A DNA stretch of 5,968 bases from Candidatus Omnitrophica bacterium UBA1562 (GTDB taxonomy: Bacteria > Omnitrophota > Gorgyraeia > Gygaellales > Profunditerraquicolaceae): contig DCOU01000101.1 of NCBI GenBank assembly GCA_002322525.1, forward strand, positions 2,177 to 8,144, in the 5' to 3' direction. Position numbers and translations under genes: made by a program. The notes beneath the pieces were generated by a model. It was not told the origin of the DNA. It made no database searches and worked only from the letters and a program-made list of their open reading frames with translations. The number at the start of each line of letters is the position of its first letter. Within the stretch, counting starts at the first letter, position 1. Of this stretch, positions 1-5,943 are shown piece by piece.

Positions 1-1545
1 ATGAATACATTAGGCGTATATTTTGGTCCGCAATTTATTAGCATTGTTGAAACTAAAGGCAATAAGACCATAAATTATATCCAGGTCTCGCAGGCAATGG
101 TTTCAACAGGTGAACCATTAGAAGAAAAAGTTCCTGTTCTTGTAAAACTGATTGCCTTGTTTAAAGATGAGTTAAGGAAAAATAATATTGGGGCCAATGA
201 GGCAATAGTCAGTATTTCGGGTAAGGATTTAATTGTCCGTTACTTTGAAATGCCAATTCTGCCACGCCAAGAATTAGATACAGCTGTAAATTTTGAGGTC
301 AAAAAATACATACCTTTTAAAATTGAGGATTTATTTTCAGATTTTCAGTATAAATTAGATAAAACCATCCAAAAAACGCGCGTTTTATTTGTGGGAATTA
401 AGAAAGAAACGCTGGATAATTATCTTAACATTTTTGGCCAATTAGACATTAAAATAAAAGCAATAGAATACTCTGCTTTTAGCATTTTAAGATTACTCAA
501 ATTAGCCAATATTAAAGAAAAAGGCATTATAGGGCTTGTTAATACTGACCTCAGAGAAGACGATGAGACCAATTTTGTTGTTTTGAAGGATGGGTTCCCG
601 TTATTTAGCCGCGATATAAGCTTAATGGGCGGGTATGAAGAGGTTGCCAAGGAGGAGAAAGCTCAAACCAGTGCGATTTTAGAGAAATTAAAAAGAGAAA
701 TCCAGATATCTTTAGATTATTACGACCGTAAATTCCCCGGCAAGAATACTAGTAAAATATTTTTTATTACGAACCCAAACTATCGGGCTGATTTAAATGG
801 ATTCATCAAAGATTTAGGTTTAGGTGTTAACTTTATTGATATTAACAAGTATATAGGTAAGCCTATTCCTTTTTCGTTGCCTTTTGTTAAAGGTTACAGC
901 AGTTCTTTATCCAAGATTGATACAGGGGTAAAGATAAATCTATTAGCGGTAAAAGAAAGAGCTGCAAGAGAATTCAGCCTAGAACAAACCAAGGTAGCCT
1001 TGCTAATAAAACGCTATAAATCATATTTTAAGGTAGTTGCAATGAGTTTGTTGATATGCGTTATGATTTTCATTTTTGGTGAATATCGAATATCGCCTTT
1101 AAAAAAAGAACTAAAGAACATAATAGGTATGCGGCCACAGGTTTCTACGGTAGGACCAAACACTAGCTATGCAGAATTAACTGATCTGTATTCAACATAT
1201 AAACTAAAAATAGAGATAGATCATTTTATAAAGAGTCAATTATGCCTTACTGAAGTGCTTGATGTTATACCGCGTCTTGTGCCAGAGGGAATTTGGCTAT
1301 CGAATATTTATTTTAAAAATGAAAGACTAGAAAACAGAGTGGAGCTTAATCTAGGAGGTATTGCATATTTAGGAGATAGTAACAAAGAAGTTAAGTTGGT
1401 AGACACTTTCCGTTCATCTTTAAAAGAATTTCCTTTATTTGCTAAATATTTTAAGGAGATAGTAGCCGTTTCTTTAGACAATAAAGAAATAAGAGGAGTA
1501 AATGTGACTAGTTTTTTAATTTCCTGTCGGAATTTTAAAAAGTGA
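1..1545 (+). CDS. pilM: PilM-PilN fusion protein (GspL-like inner-membrane platform subunit)
   Basis: This 514-residue protein joins two normally separate type IV pilus platform subunits. Residues 1 to about 300 resemble the actin-like cytoplasmic PilM fold: an N-terminal LGVYFG strand, a middle region with the PilM-like RDI (204-206) and GG (210-211) pattern, and a helical end. INLL at 312-315 matches the N-terminal peptide of PilN that docks on PilM. A membrane segment follows at about 345-360, then a periplasmic PilN-like domain (about 418-514) with the typical 'P-x-G-I-W-L' signature at 428-433. The actin-type nucleotide motifs are degraded: Tyr7 stands where PilM usually has Asp, and Asn181/Asp183 where Asp/Gly are usual. 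GspL of type II secretion has the same overall plan, so the GspL name is a real alternative. The protein ends in tandem stops (TGA TAG). It begins at the window's first base, so no ribosome site can be judged, but the N-terminus aligns well with PilM starts. It leads the operon and should form a ring with the next gene's product. Confidence 0.85.
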   Translation: MNTLGVYFGPQFISIVETKGNKTINYIQVSQAMVSTGEPLEEKVPVLVKLIALFKDELRKNNIGANEAIVSISGKDLIVRYFEMPILPRQELDTAVNFEVKKYIPFKIEDLFSDFQYKLDKTIQKTRVLFVGIKKETLDNYLNIFGQLDIKIKAIEYSAFSILRLLKLANIKEKGIIGLVNTDLREDDETNFVVLKDGFPLFSRDISLMGGYEEVAKEEKAQTSAILEKLKREIQISLDYYDRKFPGKNTSKIFFITNPNYRADLNGFIKDLGLGVNFIDINKYIGKPIPFSLPFVKGYSSSLSKIDTGVKINLLAVKERAAREFSLEQTKVALLIKRYKSYFKVVAMSLLICVMIFIFGEYRISPLKKELKNIIGMRPQVSTVGPNTSYAELTDLYSTYKLKIEIDHFIKSQLCLTEVLDVIPRLVPEGIWLSNIYFKNERLENRVELNLGGIAYLGDSNKEVKLVDTFRSSLKEFPLFAKYFKEIVAVSLDNKEIRGVNVTSFLISCRNFKK

Positions 1546-1564
1546 TAGAATAAAAAAGAAGAAT

Positions 1565-2086
1565 ATGAAATTAACAAATTTCATTATAACTAAAGATAAG
1601 ATAGTAAATATTACAATCATTATCATAGCTTCGATTATTGTTATTTGCATTTATAAATCTCAGACCAACAATATTCAGACACTTAAAATTCAAAAAGAAG
1701 TTGAGATAAAAAAGAATGAGCTATTAGATAATATCAGGCAATCAGAAAAAGTAATTAGTTCCTACCAAAACCTAATCAGTAAAAGAGATATGTCTTTAAT
1801 ACTAGCTACGGTAAGTAATATTGCTGATGAATCTGGTGCTACAATTATATCAATTAAACCAGCTGCTGAAGAACAGTCCCCAGTGTATATTAGGTATTTG
1901 TTTAATCTAACGGTAAGTGTCAATAACTACCATGCAATAGGAACGTTTATCAGTAATTTGGAGAATCATCCTGATGGATATTTCGTTGACCAACTCAACC
2001 TCAAGTTTGCAGAAGGAAGCAAAGAATCAGATCAGGTAGAGAGATTGATTGCAGATTTAAGATTGAGTATCATTTTACTCCGTTAG
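1565..2086 (+). CDS. pilO: PilO-like (GspM-like) inner-membrane platform protein
   Basis: This is a 173-residue bitopic membrane protein, slightly shorter than typical PilO (about 200). A short basic cytoplasmic tail (1-12) precedes one very hydrophobic, Ile-rich membrane segment (about 13-30). A charged stretch (about 38-68) has coiled-coil character. The periplasmic part (about 74-173) has the alternating helix/strand pattern of the PilO ferredoxin-like fold, including an 'F-I-S-N-L-E' helix near 128-133. In PilO families this protein dimerises with PilN and links the platform to PilP. It starts 19 bp after the fusion gene. A weak purine-rich ribosome site (AGAAG, 1557-1561) lies very close to the ATG. 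Sequence conservation in this family is low, so the assignment rests on topology, length and position between PilN-like and PilP-like genes as much as on residues. GspM is the type II secretion equivalent. Confidence 0.78.
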   Translation: MKLTNFIITKDKIVNITIIIIASIIVICIYKSQTNNIQTLKIQKEVEIKKNELLDNIRQSEKVISSYQNLISKRDMSLILATVSNIADESGATIISIKPAAEEQSPVYIRYLFNLTVSVNNYHAIGTFISNLENHPDGYFVDQLNLKFAEGSKESDQVERLIADLRLSIILLR

Positions 2087-2088
2087 AA

Positions 2089-2112
2089 AACCCCGCCATT
2101 TATGGTGGGGTT
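2089..2112 (+). other. Intercistronic hairpin after the PilO-like gene
   Basis: AACCCCGCCA (2089-2098) pairs with TGGTGGGGTT (2103-2112) around a TTTA loop. The stem is 10 bp with one G-U pair. It begins three bases after the pilO stop. No U-tract follows on the plus strand, so it is a poor intrinsic terminator for this operon. On the minus strand the stem would be followed by TTTTCT, which is more terminator-like, but no minus-strand gene is visible. A role in mRNA processing, 3' end protection or partial termination is inference. Confidence 0.7.
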
Positions 2113-2126
2113 GAACACAAAATTAC

Positions 2127-2131
2127 AAGGG
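2127..2131 (+). promoter_or_regulatory. Ribosome binding site that sets the PilP-like start
   Basis: AAGGG lies six bases before the ATG at 2138. The frame also stays open up to an ATG at 2102, but that codon overlaps the loop and 3' arm of the hairpin at 2089-2112 and has no usable ribosome site. The downstream ATG also puts the Lys-rich tail directly before the hydrophobic segment, as expected for a membrane-targeted protein. Confidence 0.65.
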
Positions 2132-2137
2132 TTAAGA

Positions 2138-2572
2138 ATGAAGGTGCAAAAAAAGCAAGTCTATATATTTTTGATCGCGTTATTTATTTCTATAGTTAAA
2201 GAAGAAAAGGCAATGCCGGAATCTGCATCAGAAACTTCTTTAAAATCGGAATATAAAGCAAAAGACTTAAGAGATCCTTTTCAGCTTTTTAAAATAGAAG
2301 AAAAAGAAAAACCCGAAGAGCAAGAACAAGTAACAGAGGAGAAGGTTGAAGAAGTACCATTACCGGATTTGAAAATACAAGGGATAGTTTGGGGAGGCAG
2401 TCTCCCGCAGGCAATTATTAATAATAAGGTTGTGAGAGTGGGAGATACGATAGAAGAGGTGCGGATTACAGATATCAATAAGAGCGGCGTAACCGTATTT
2501 TTTAAGAACGGGCAGTATAATTTAACAACATCTTCACCGATTAGTTCACAGGGTCTTAAAAAGAATCCATAA
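2138..2572 (+). CDS. pilP: PilP-like (GspC-like) periplasmic linker protein
   Basis: With the start chosen here the protein has 144 residues. It has a basic start (Lys2, 5, 6), a short hydrophobic segment (about 8-20), a linker with the PilP hallmark RDPF (45-48), and an acidic Glu/Lys/Gln-rich stretch (about 53-72). A compact beta domain (about 75-132) follows, with the pattern 'L-x-I-Q-G-I-V-W' then 'A-I-I-N', 'V-x-V-G-D' and a final beta hairpin. This domain is shared by PilP and the GspC homology region. It contacts the N-terminal domains of the secretin and so connects the inner-membrane platform to the outer-membrane gate. No cysteine occurs near the hydrophobic segment, so it is not a lipoprotein like classical PilP. 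It probably stays anchored by its N-terminal helix, as GspC does. A longer form from ATG 2102 would add 12 residues but is poorly supported. The secretin gene follows at once, consistent with the partnership. Confidence 0.75.
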   Translation: MKVQKKQVYIFLIALFISIVKEEKAMPESASETSLKSEYKAKDLRDPFQLFKIEEKEKPEEQEQVTEEKVEEVPLPDLKIQGIVWGGSLPQAIINNKVVRVGDTIEEVRITDINKSGVTVFFKNGQYNLTTSSPISSQGLKKNP

Positions 2573-2606
2573 GACACCCGGCGCTAATCGGAATTGCGCC
2601 GGTGTT
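2573..2606 (+). other. GC-rich hairpin between the PilP-like and secretin genes
   Basis: CCGGCGC (2578-2584) pairs perfectly with GCGCCGG (2596-2602). The stem extends outward through ACA (2574-2576) and TGT (2603-2605) if C2577 bulges, giving 10 bp, plus a possible G-U pair at 2573/2606. Inside the loop AAT (2586-2588) can pair with ATT (2593-2595) around CGGA. It starts on the base after the pilP stop. No U-tract follows, so complete termination is unlikely. Confidence 0.7.
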
Positions 2607-2620
2607 GTGTCTGTACACAA
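2605..2620 (+). other. Small hairpin next to the secretin ribosome site
   Basis: TTGTGT (2605-2610) pairs with ACACAA (2615-2620) around CTGT, giving a 6-bp stem. Its 3' arm covers the first A of the secretin Shine-Dalgarno sequence. It competes for bases 2605-2606 with the larger hairpin just upstream. It could modestly affect ribosome access, but it is short and may be chance. Confidence 0.4.
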
Positions 2621-2626
2621 GGAGGT
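2619..2626 (+). promoter_or_regulatory. Perfect Shine-Dalgarno of the secretin gene
   Basis: AAGGAGGT is an unbroken match to the 16S rRNA anti-Shine-Dalgarno sequence, with ATG beginning at 2631. It is the strongest ribosome site in the window. It decides the secretin start over an in-frame GTG at 2607 that lies before the ribosome site and inside the small hairpin. The secretin forms a large multimer, so strong initiation fits a need for many copies (inference). Confidence 0.88.
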
Positions 2627-2630
2627 AAAT

Positions 2631-4151
2631 ATGCATAACAATTTAAAAGTATTTATATTTTTTCTTATCCTTTGCTTATTACCCTTGAAATTACCAGCTA
2701 TAGAACAATCGCCTTTTCAGGATTCCAAAATAACCATATCTATGGATTTTCAGGATGCCAATCTAAAAGATGTAATAAAAGTATTTTCCATACAGTCGGG
2801 CCTGAACTTCATTGCTTCGGAGGCAGTGCAGGACAGAAAGATAACCCTGTTTTTAGACAAAGTTCCCATAAAAGAAGCGATGGATAAAATATTTAAGGCG
2901 AATAATCTTACTTACGAATTAGACGAGGTGGCAAAAATTTTTATTGTCAAAGACTGGGGTAAGCCGGAAATAGAAACAATCACCAAGGTTTTCTATCTTA
3001 AGTATCGTGGTATACCCAGTGCCAATATAGAAAAAGAGAAGAGTAGTTTAATAGGCACAACCACAGAAGCAAGCACCGCAGGGGATATAGTAACTTCTAT
3101 CAGAGCAGTCTTAAGTGCAAATGGCAAGATTACCGAGGATAGCCGTACAAATAGCTTAATTGTCACGGATATACCTAGTCGTCTTCCGCTGATCCAAAAT
3201 ATAATTTCGCAATTAGATATACCTCAGTCTCAGGTAATGCTTGAAGTAGAGATACTCGATGTAAGCAAAAATGTAGTGGATAAAATAGGATTCGAATTTG
3301 GCAATAGTCCTTTTACCCTATTATACCCTAATGCCTACAAGCATGGGTTGAGATTTATAGGCGACGTTGCATTAAGGGGTGCAGACGCGGTTGGTTCTAG
3401 TTCCGCTGGTGCATTAGTTTTTGGTAATGTTTATGGACAGGTTTTAAATTTTTTACGCACACAGACAGATACAAAATATTTAGCCAGGCCGAGGTTATTA
3501 ACTTTAAACAATGAAACCGCAGAGATATCTATTACAAAAGATGAGGTAGTTGGAAGAGAGGATACAATAACTAATCCAAGTACAGGTGGTTCAACAATCA
3601 CTTCTGTTTTTAAAAGAGCAACTGACCTTAAGCTCACCCCGGAAGGAGTAGGTATTTTTCTTCGGGTAACCCCGCAGATAAATCCAGATACAAACGAGAT
3701 CATTATGGTGATAAACCCAAAGTCCAGTATAACAAGTCAAAGCCCGCTATCTATTACTCAAGCAACTGCGAGTCAGGGTGTTAATTTACAATCAGATACT
3801 GAAGTAAGAACCACAAAATCTATTGTGAAGGTGCAAGATGGAGAAACAATAGTTTTAGGTGGGCTCCTCCATACTGATAAACAAGTCACAACAAAAAAAC
3901 TGCCTATATTAGGCGATATTCCCATTGTTGGATTGTTATTTAGACATAAAGATCAGACAAAAAATTTAGAGCGTGAGATAATAGTTTTTATTACACCCCA
4001 TATTATAAAAGATACGAATTTAGATTTTGCCCAGGCAAAAAAAACGGGCCTTCCAACAAAAGAACAAGTTACAGTTTCACCATCTGACCGTCAGTTGGCC
4101 ATAGACGCAAGTCTTAATAGTTTTGAGAAAATCAAGCAGAAGTTTCATTAA
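2631..4151 (+). CDS. pilQ: Outer-membrane secretin, PilQ/GspD family
   Basis: With this start the protein has 506 residues and multimerises into the outer-membrane channel for the pilus or secreted substrate. Residues 1-23 form a signal peptide (Lys6, hydrophobic core, likely cleavage after LPA). An STN-type domain follows (about 33-100), then a Secretin_N domain (about 110-205) ending in the usual 'I-x-x-L-D-I-P-x-x-Q-V-M-L-E-V-x-I' junction. The secretin beta-barrel domain (about 205-461) has the ARPRLLTLNN strand, VRTTKSIVKVQDGETIVLGG (392-411), the PILGDIPIVGLLF signature (425-437) and the closing IVFITPHIIKD (451-461). The final 45 residues form a polar tail. PilQ proteins are usually well over 600 residues with AMIN domains before STN. 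None is visible here, so the protein is closer to a minimal secretin. PilQ is preferred over GspD from gene order. The stop codon lies at the centre of a large palindrome, so the last six sense codons are part of its left arm. Confidence 0.93.
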   Translation: MHNNLKVFIFFLILCLLPLKLPAIEQSPFQDSKITISMDFQDANLKDVIKVFSIQSGLNFIASEAVQDRKITLFLDKVPIKEAMDKIFKANNLTYELDEVAKIFIVKDWGKPEIETITKVFYLKYRGIPSANIEKEKSSLIGTTTEASTAGDIVTSIRAVLSANGKITEDSRTNSLIVTDIPSRLPLIQNIISQLDIPQSQVMLEVEILDVSKNVVDKIGFEFGNSPFTLLYPNAYKHGLRFIGDVALRGADAVGSSSAGALVFGNVYGQVLNFLRTQTDTKYLARPRLLTLNNETAEISITKDEVVGREDTITNPSTGGSTITSVFKRATDLKLTPEGVGIFLRVTPQINPDTNEIIMVINPKSSITSQSPLSITQATASQGVNLQSDTEVRTTKSIVKVQDGETIVLGGLLHTDKQVTTKKLPILGDIPIVGLLFRHKDQTKNLEREIIVFITPHIIKDTNLDFAQAKKTGLPTKEQVTVSPSDRQLAIDASLNSFEKIKQKFH

Positions 4152-4169
4152 TGAAACTTCTGCTTGATT
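4130..4169 (+). repeat. Perfect 40-bp palindrome centred on the secretin stop codon
   Basis: Each base from 4130 to 4149 pairs with its partner from 4150 to 4169 without a mismatch; pairing fails at 4129/4170. As RNA it would form about 18 bp with a TTAA loop (4148-4151), and the stop TAA is 4149-4151. The left arm encodes the end of the secretin, so a translating ribosome would unfold it. The 3' arm is followed by CTGTGG, not a U-run, so it is not a textbook terminator. It overlaps the next hairpin by four bases. Confidence 0.93.
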
Positions 4170-4201
4170 CTGTGGCAATTGAGCCACAGAATCTAATATA
4201 A
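4151..4201 (+). CDS. Possible 16-codon coupled leader ORF between secretin and ATPase
   Basis: An ATG overlaps the secretin stop as TAATG and opens a 16-codon frame, starting MKLLLDSV and ending at TAA 4199-4201. It runs through the palindrome's right arm and the whole second hairpin, and stops 15 bases before the ATPase ATG. No good Shine-Dalgarno precedes it, so translation would depend on ribosomes reinitiating after the secretin stop. The peptide itself has no recognisable motif. A frame this short arises easily by chance. It is listed because of its exact placement, not because a product is demonstrated. Confidence 0.25.
   Translation: MKLLLDSVAIEPQNLI
4166..4193 (+). terminator. Hairpin upstream of the ATPase gene, possible weak terminator or attenuator
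   Basis: GATTCTGTGGC (4166-4176) pairs perfectly with GCCACAGAATC (4183-4193) around AATTGA, an 11-bp stem. The following bases (TAATATAATTTC) are AT-rich but not a clean U-tract, so termination would be partial at best. Bases 4166-4169 are shared with the palindrome, so the two structures cannot both form fully. Together they occupy most of the gap between secretin and ATPase. Attenuation or mRNA processing between the two genes is inference. Confidence 0.6.
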
Positions 4202-4202
4202 T
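4197..4202 (+). promoter_or_regulatory. Consensus -10-like TATAAT before the ATPase gene
   Basis: A perfect TATAAT lies 14 bases before the ATPase ATG. At 16-18 bp spacing no good -35 is present; the nearest TTGAGC (4179-4184) is only 12 bp away. If used, transcription would start near 4209 and leave a leader of roughly 8 bases. The region is AT-rich, so a chance match is quite possible. Confidence 0.25.
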
Positions 4203-4216
4203 TTCAAATCAAACAT

Positions 4217-5938
4217 ATGTCTCCCAGAGAAAAATATCTCAGATTAGGCGAATTGCTTCTTAAAGAAAGTATTATCACTCAAGCCCAGTTAGAAAAAGCG
4301 CTCAATATTCAAAGACAGGAAGGCGGCCGTTTAGGCGAGATACTGGTTAAATTGGGAGAAATTAAAGAAGACCAGGTAGTAGCAATTTTAGGTAAGCAGC
4401 TGAATATCCCCTATTTTAATCTGGGTACTGAGCTAAAACCCGCAGCAGACCAGGACTTAGAGCAACTCATTCCTAAAGATTTTGCACTGAGAAATACAGC
4501 GCTTCCTTTGTCACGCACTTTAAGATCGCTGACAGTGGCAATGTCTGATCCGTTGGACCTTATCCTTATTGACAATTTAAGAAAAGTGACGGGTTGCGAG
4601 ATAAATCCGGTAATCGCCACAAGGTCTGACATTGTCAAGGCAGTTGAAAATTTCTATGGCAAATCTAAAATGTTCGAAGAAGCGGTTGAGGCTTCTTACG
4701 GAAATATTACCGGCATCTCTGGTTCTGAAGAGGCAGAAGTTGGTAACCAGGAATTGAGCCTTGATAAGCTTATTGCCCGGGCTGAAGAGGCACCGGTGAT
4801 TAAACTGGTGGATTTGATTATTCGCCAGGCTATTGATGAACGCGCCTCAGATATCCATATCGAACCTTTTAAAGATAAAACTTCCTTAAGGTATCGTATT
4901 GATGGCAAATTATACGAAATACCGCCGCCTTCCAAACAATTGCATCTGCCGATTATTTCCCGTATAAAGATATTGAGCAAATTAGACATTGCTGAGAAGC
5001 GCCTTCCGCAGGACGGAGCGTTTTTAGTAAAGTTAGAAAATCGCCCTATAGACATAAGGGTATCTACAATTCCTACCATATACGGCGAAAAGGTAGTTAT
5101 GAGAATACTTGATAGGACCGTTGTAGTTTTAGATATGGACCAGCTGGGTTTTGAGGCCAAACAACTTGAGCGGATTCGTCATATTATAAATATGCCTTAC
5201 GGCCAGGTGCTATTAACAGGGCCCACAGGTAGCGGAAAGACAACCACATTATATGCCATATTAAGCGAGATAAAGAGTCCCACAAAAAATATCATTACAG
5301 TTGAAGATCCTGTTGAATATAAATTAGACAGCGTTAATCAGGTTCAGGTAAAACCGGATATAGGGCTTACTTTTGCTAATGCCCTGCGTAGTTTCCTAAG
5401 ACAAGACCCGGATATAATATTAGTAGGGGAGATAAGAGATTTAGAGACTGCGCAGATTTGTATTCGTGCGGCCTTAACCGGCCATTTAGTGTTTAGTACA
5501 TTGCATACCAATGATGCACCTTCGGCAATAATCCGACTTATTGATATCGGCATTGAGCCCTATATGATTGCGCCTTCATTACTATTAGTTGTCGCACAGC
5601 GGCTTCTTCGGAAATTATGCCCTGATTGCAAAGAGGCATACGAACCTACTGTTGAACAAACAGGCGGGATAAAAATTAAAGCGGATTTAATCTATAGGCC
5701 AAAAGGCTGCGCTAAATGCGGCCAGCTGGGTTATCGGGGAAGGGTTTGCATTGCTGAGGTTATGGTTGTAAATGAACAGATACGCGATTTGATTAGCCAG
5801 GGAGCTTCATATCAAAAGATAAGAGATGCCGCTAAAGAAAGCGGTATGAATACGCTTTATGAATCGGGATTGAAAAAAGTTGAAGACGGGGTCACCTCCT
5901 TAGAAGAAGCGCTTTCGGTCACTATAGGAGCAGACTAA
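4217..5938 (+). CDS. pilB: PilB/GspE-family assembly ATPase with N-terminal MshEN c-di-GMP-binding motifs
   Basis: This is a full-length 573-residue cytoplasmic hexameric ATPase that powers filament assembly. Residues 1 to about 145 form a GspE N-terminal/MshEN domain with two 24-residue RLG...Q motifs at 9-32 and 38-61, separated by five residues, the arrangement known to bind cyclic di-GMP. A second N-terminal domain begins near 192 (SDIHIEP at 211-217). The ATPase core has Walker A GPTGSGKT (335-342), the Asp box ITVEDPVEY (360-368), Walker B DIILVGEIRD (399-408) and the His box GHLVFSTLHTND (422-433). A zinc-binding tetracysteine, C468xxC471 and C498xxC501, is typical of PilB/GspE assembly ATPases rather than PilT. 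The start is fixed because an in-frame stop lies at 4199-4201 and the domain begins by residue 9. No Shine-Dalgarno precedes it. PilB is preferred over GspE from context. GC content appears higher than in the first genes. Confidence 0.93.
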   Translation: MSPREKYLRLGELLLKESIITQAQLEKALNIQRQEGGRLGEILVKLGEIKEDQVVAILGKQLNIPYFNLGTELKPAADQDLEQLIPKDFALRNTALPLSRTLRSLTVAMSDPLDLILIDNLRKVTGCEINPVIATRSDIVKAVENFYGKSKMFEEAVEASYGNITGISGSEEAEVGNQELSLDKLIARAEEAPVIKLVDLIIRQAIDERASDIHIEPFKDKTSLRYRIDGKLYEIPPPSKQLHLPIISRIKILSKLDIAEKRLPQDGAFLVKLENRPIDIRVSTIPTIYGEKVVMRILDRTVVVLDMDQLGFEAKQLERIRHIINMPYGQVLLTGPTGSGKTTTLYAILSEIKSPTKNIITVEDPVEYKLDSVNQVQVKPDIGLTFANALRSFLRQDPDIILVGEIRDLETAQICIRAALTGHLVFSTLHTNDAPSAIIRLIDIGIEPYMIAPSLLLVVAQRLLRKLCPDCKEAYEPTVEQTGGIKIKADLIYRPKGCAKCGQLGYRGRVCIAEVMVVNEQIRDLISQGASYQKIRDAAKESGMNTLYESGLKKVEDGVTSLEEALSVTIGAD

Positions 5939-5943
5939 TCCAG

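Noticed and set aside
1492..1507. AGAGGAG followed by ATG TGA near the end of the fusion gene, a Shine-Dalgarno-led start-stop
   Set aside because: It sits inside coding sequence whose codons explain the purine run, and the frame is a single codon long.
1308..1577. Minus-strand open frame over the end of the PilM-PilN gene
   Set aside because: The translation has no family features, and the plus strand encodes the conserved PilN-like domain here.
2102..2137. Upstream ATG extension of the PilP-like gene
   Set aside because: The ATG overlaps the hairpin at 2089-2112, has no ribosome site, and would place 12 unrelated residues before the basic and hydrophobic targeting segment. The ATG at 2138 has AAGGG six bases upstream.
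2281..2577. Minus-strand open frame opposite the PilP-like gene
   Set aside because: The Ser/Cys/Phe-rich translation is the complement of the Glu/Lys-rich plus-strand linker; there is no independent evidence for a gene.
2607..2630. GTG start extending the secretin by eight residues
   Set aside because: It would translate through the perfect Shine-Dalgarno itself; the ATG at 2631 is correctly spaced from it and starts a clean signal peptide.
4130..4169. Palindrome as a transposon end or insertion scar
   Set aside because: There is no transposase, no direct target duplication and no second copy in the window. The left arm encodes the in-frame end of the secretin and is not an interruption.
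4179..4202. Full sigma70 promoter from TTGAGC and TATAAT before the ATPase
   Set aside because: The spacing is 12 bp, well short of 16-18, and TTGAGC lies in the hairpin loop and stem. Only the -10-like element is kept, at low confidence.
4696..5160. Minus-strand open frame of 154 codons inside the ATPase gene
   Set aside because: It lies opposite a strongly conserved coding region, has no ribosome site or recognisable domain, and reads as an antisense shadow.
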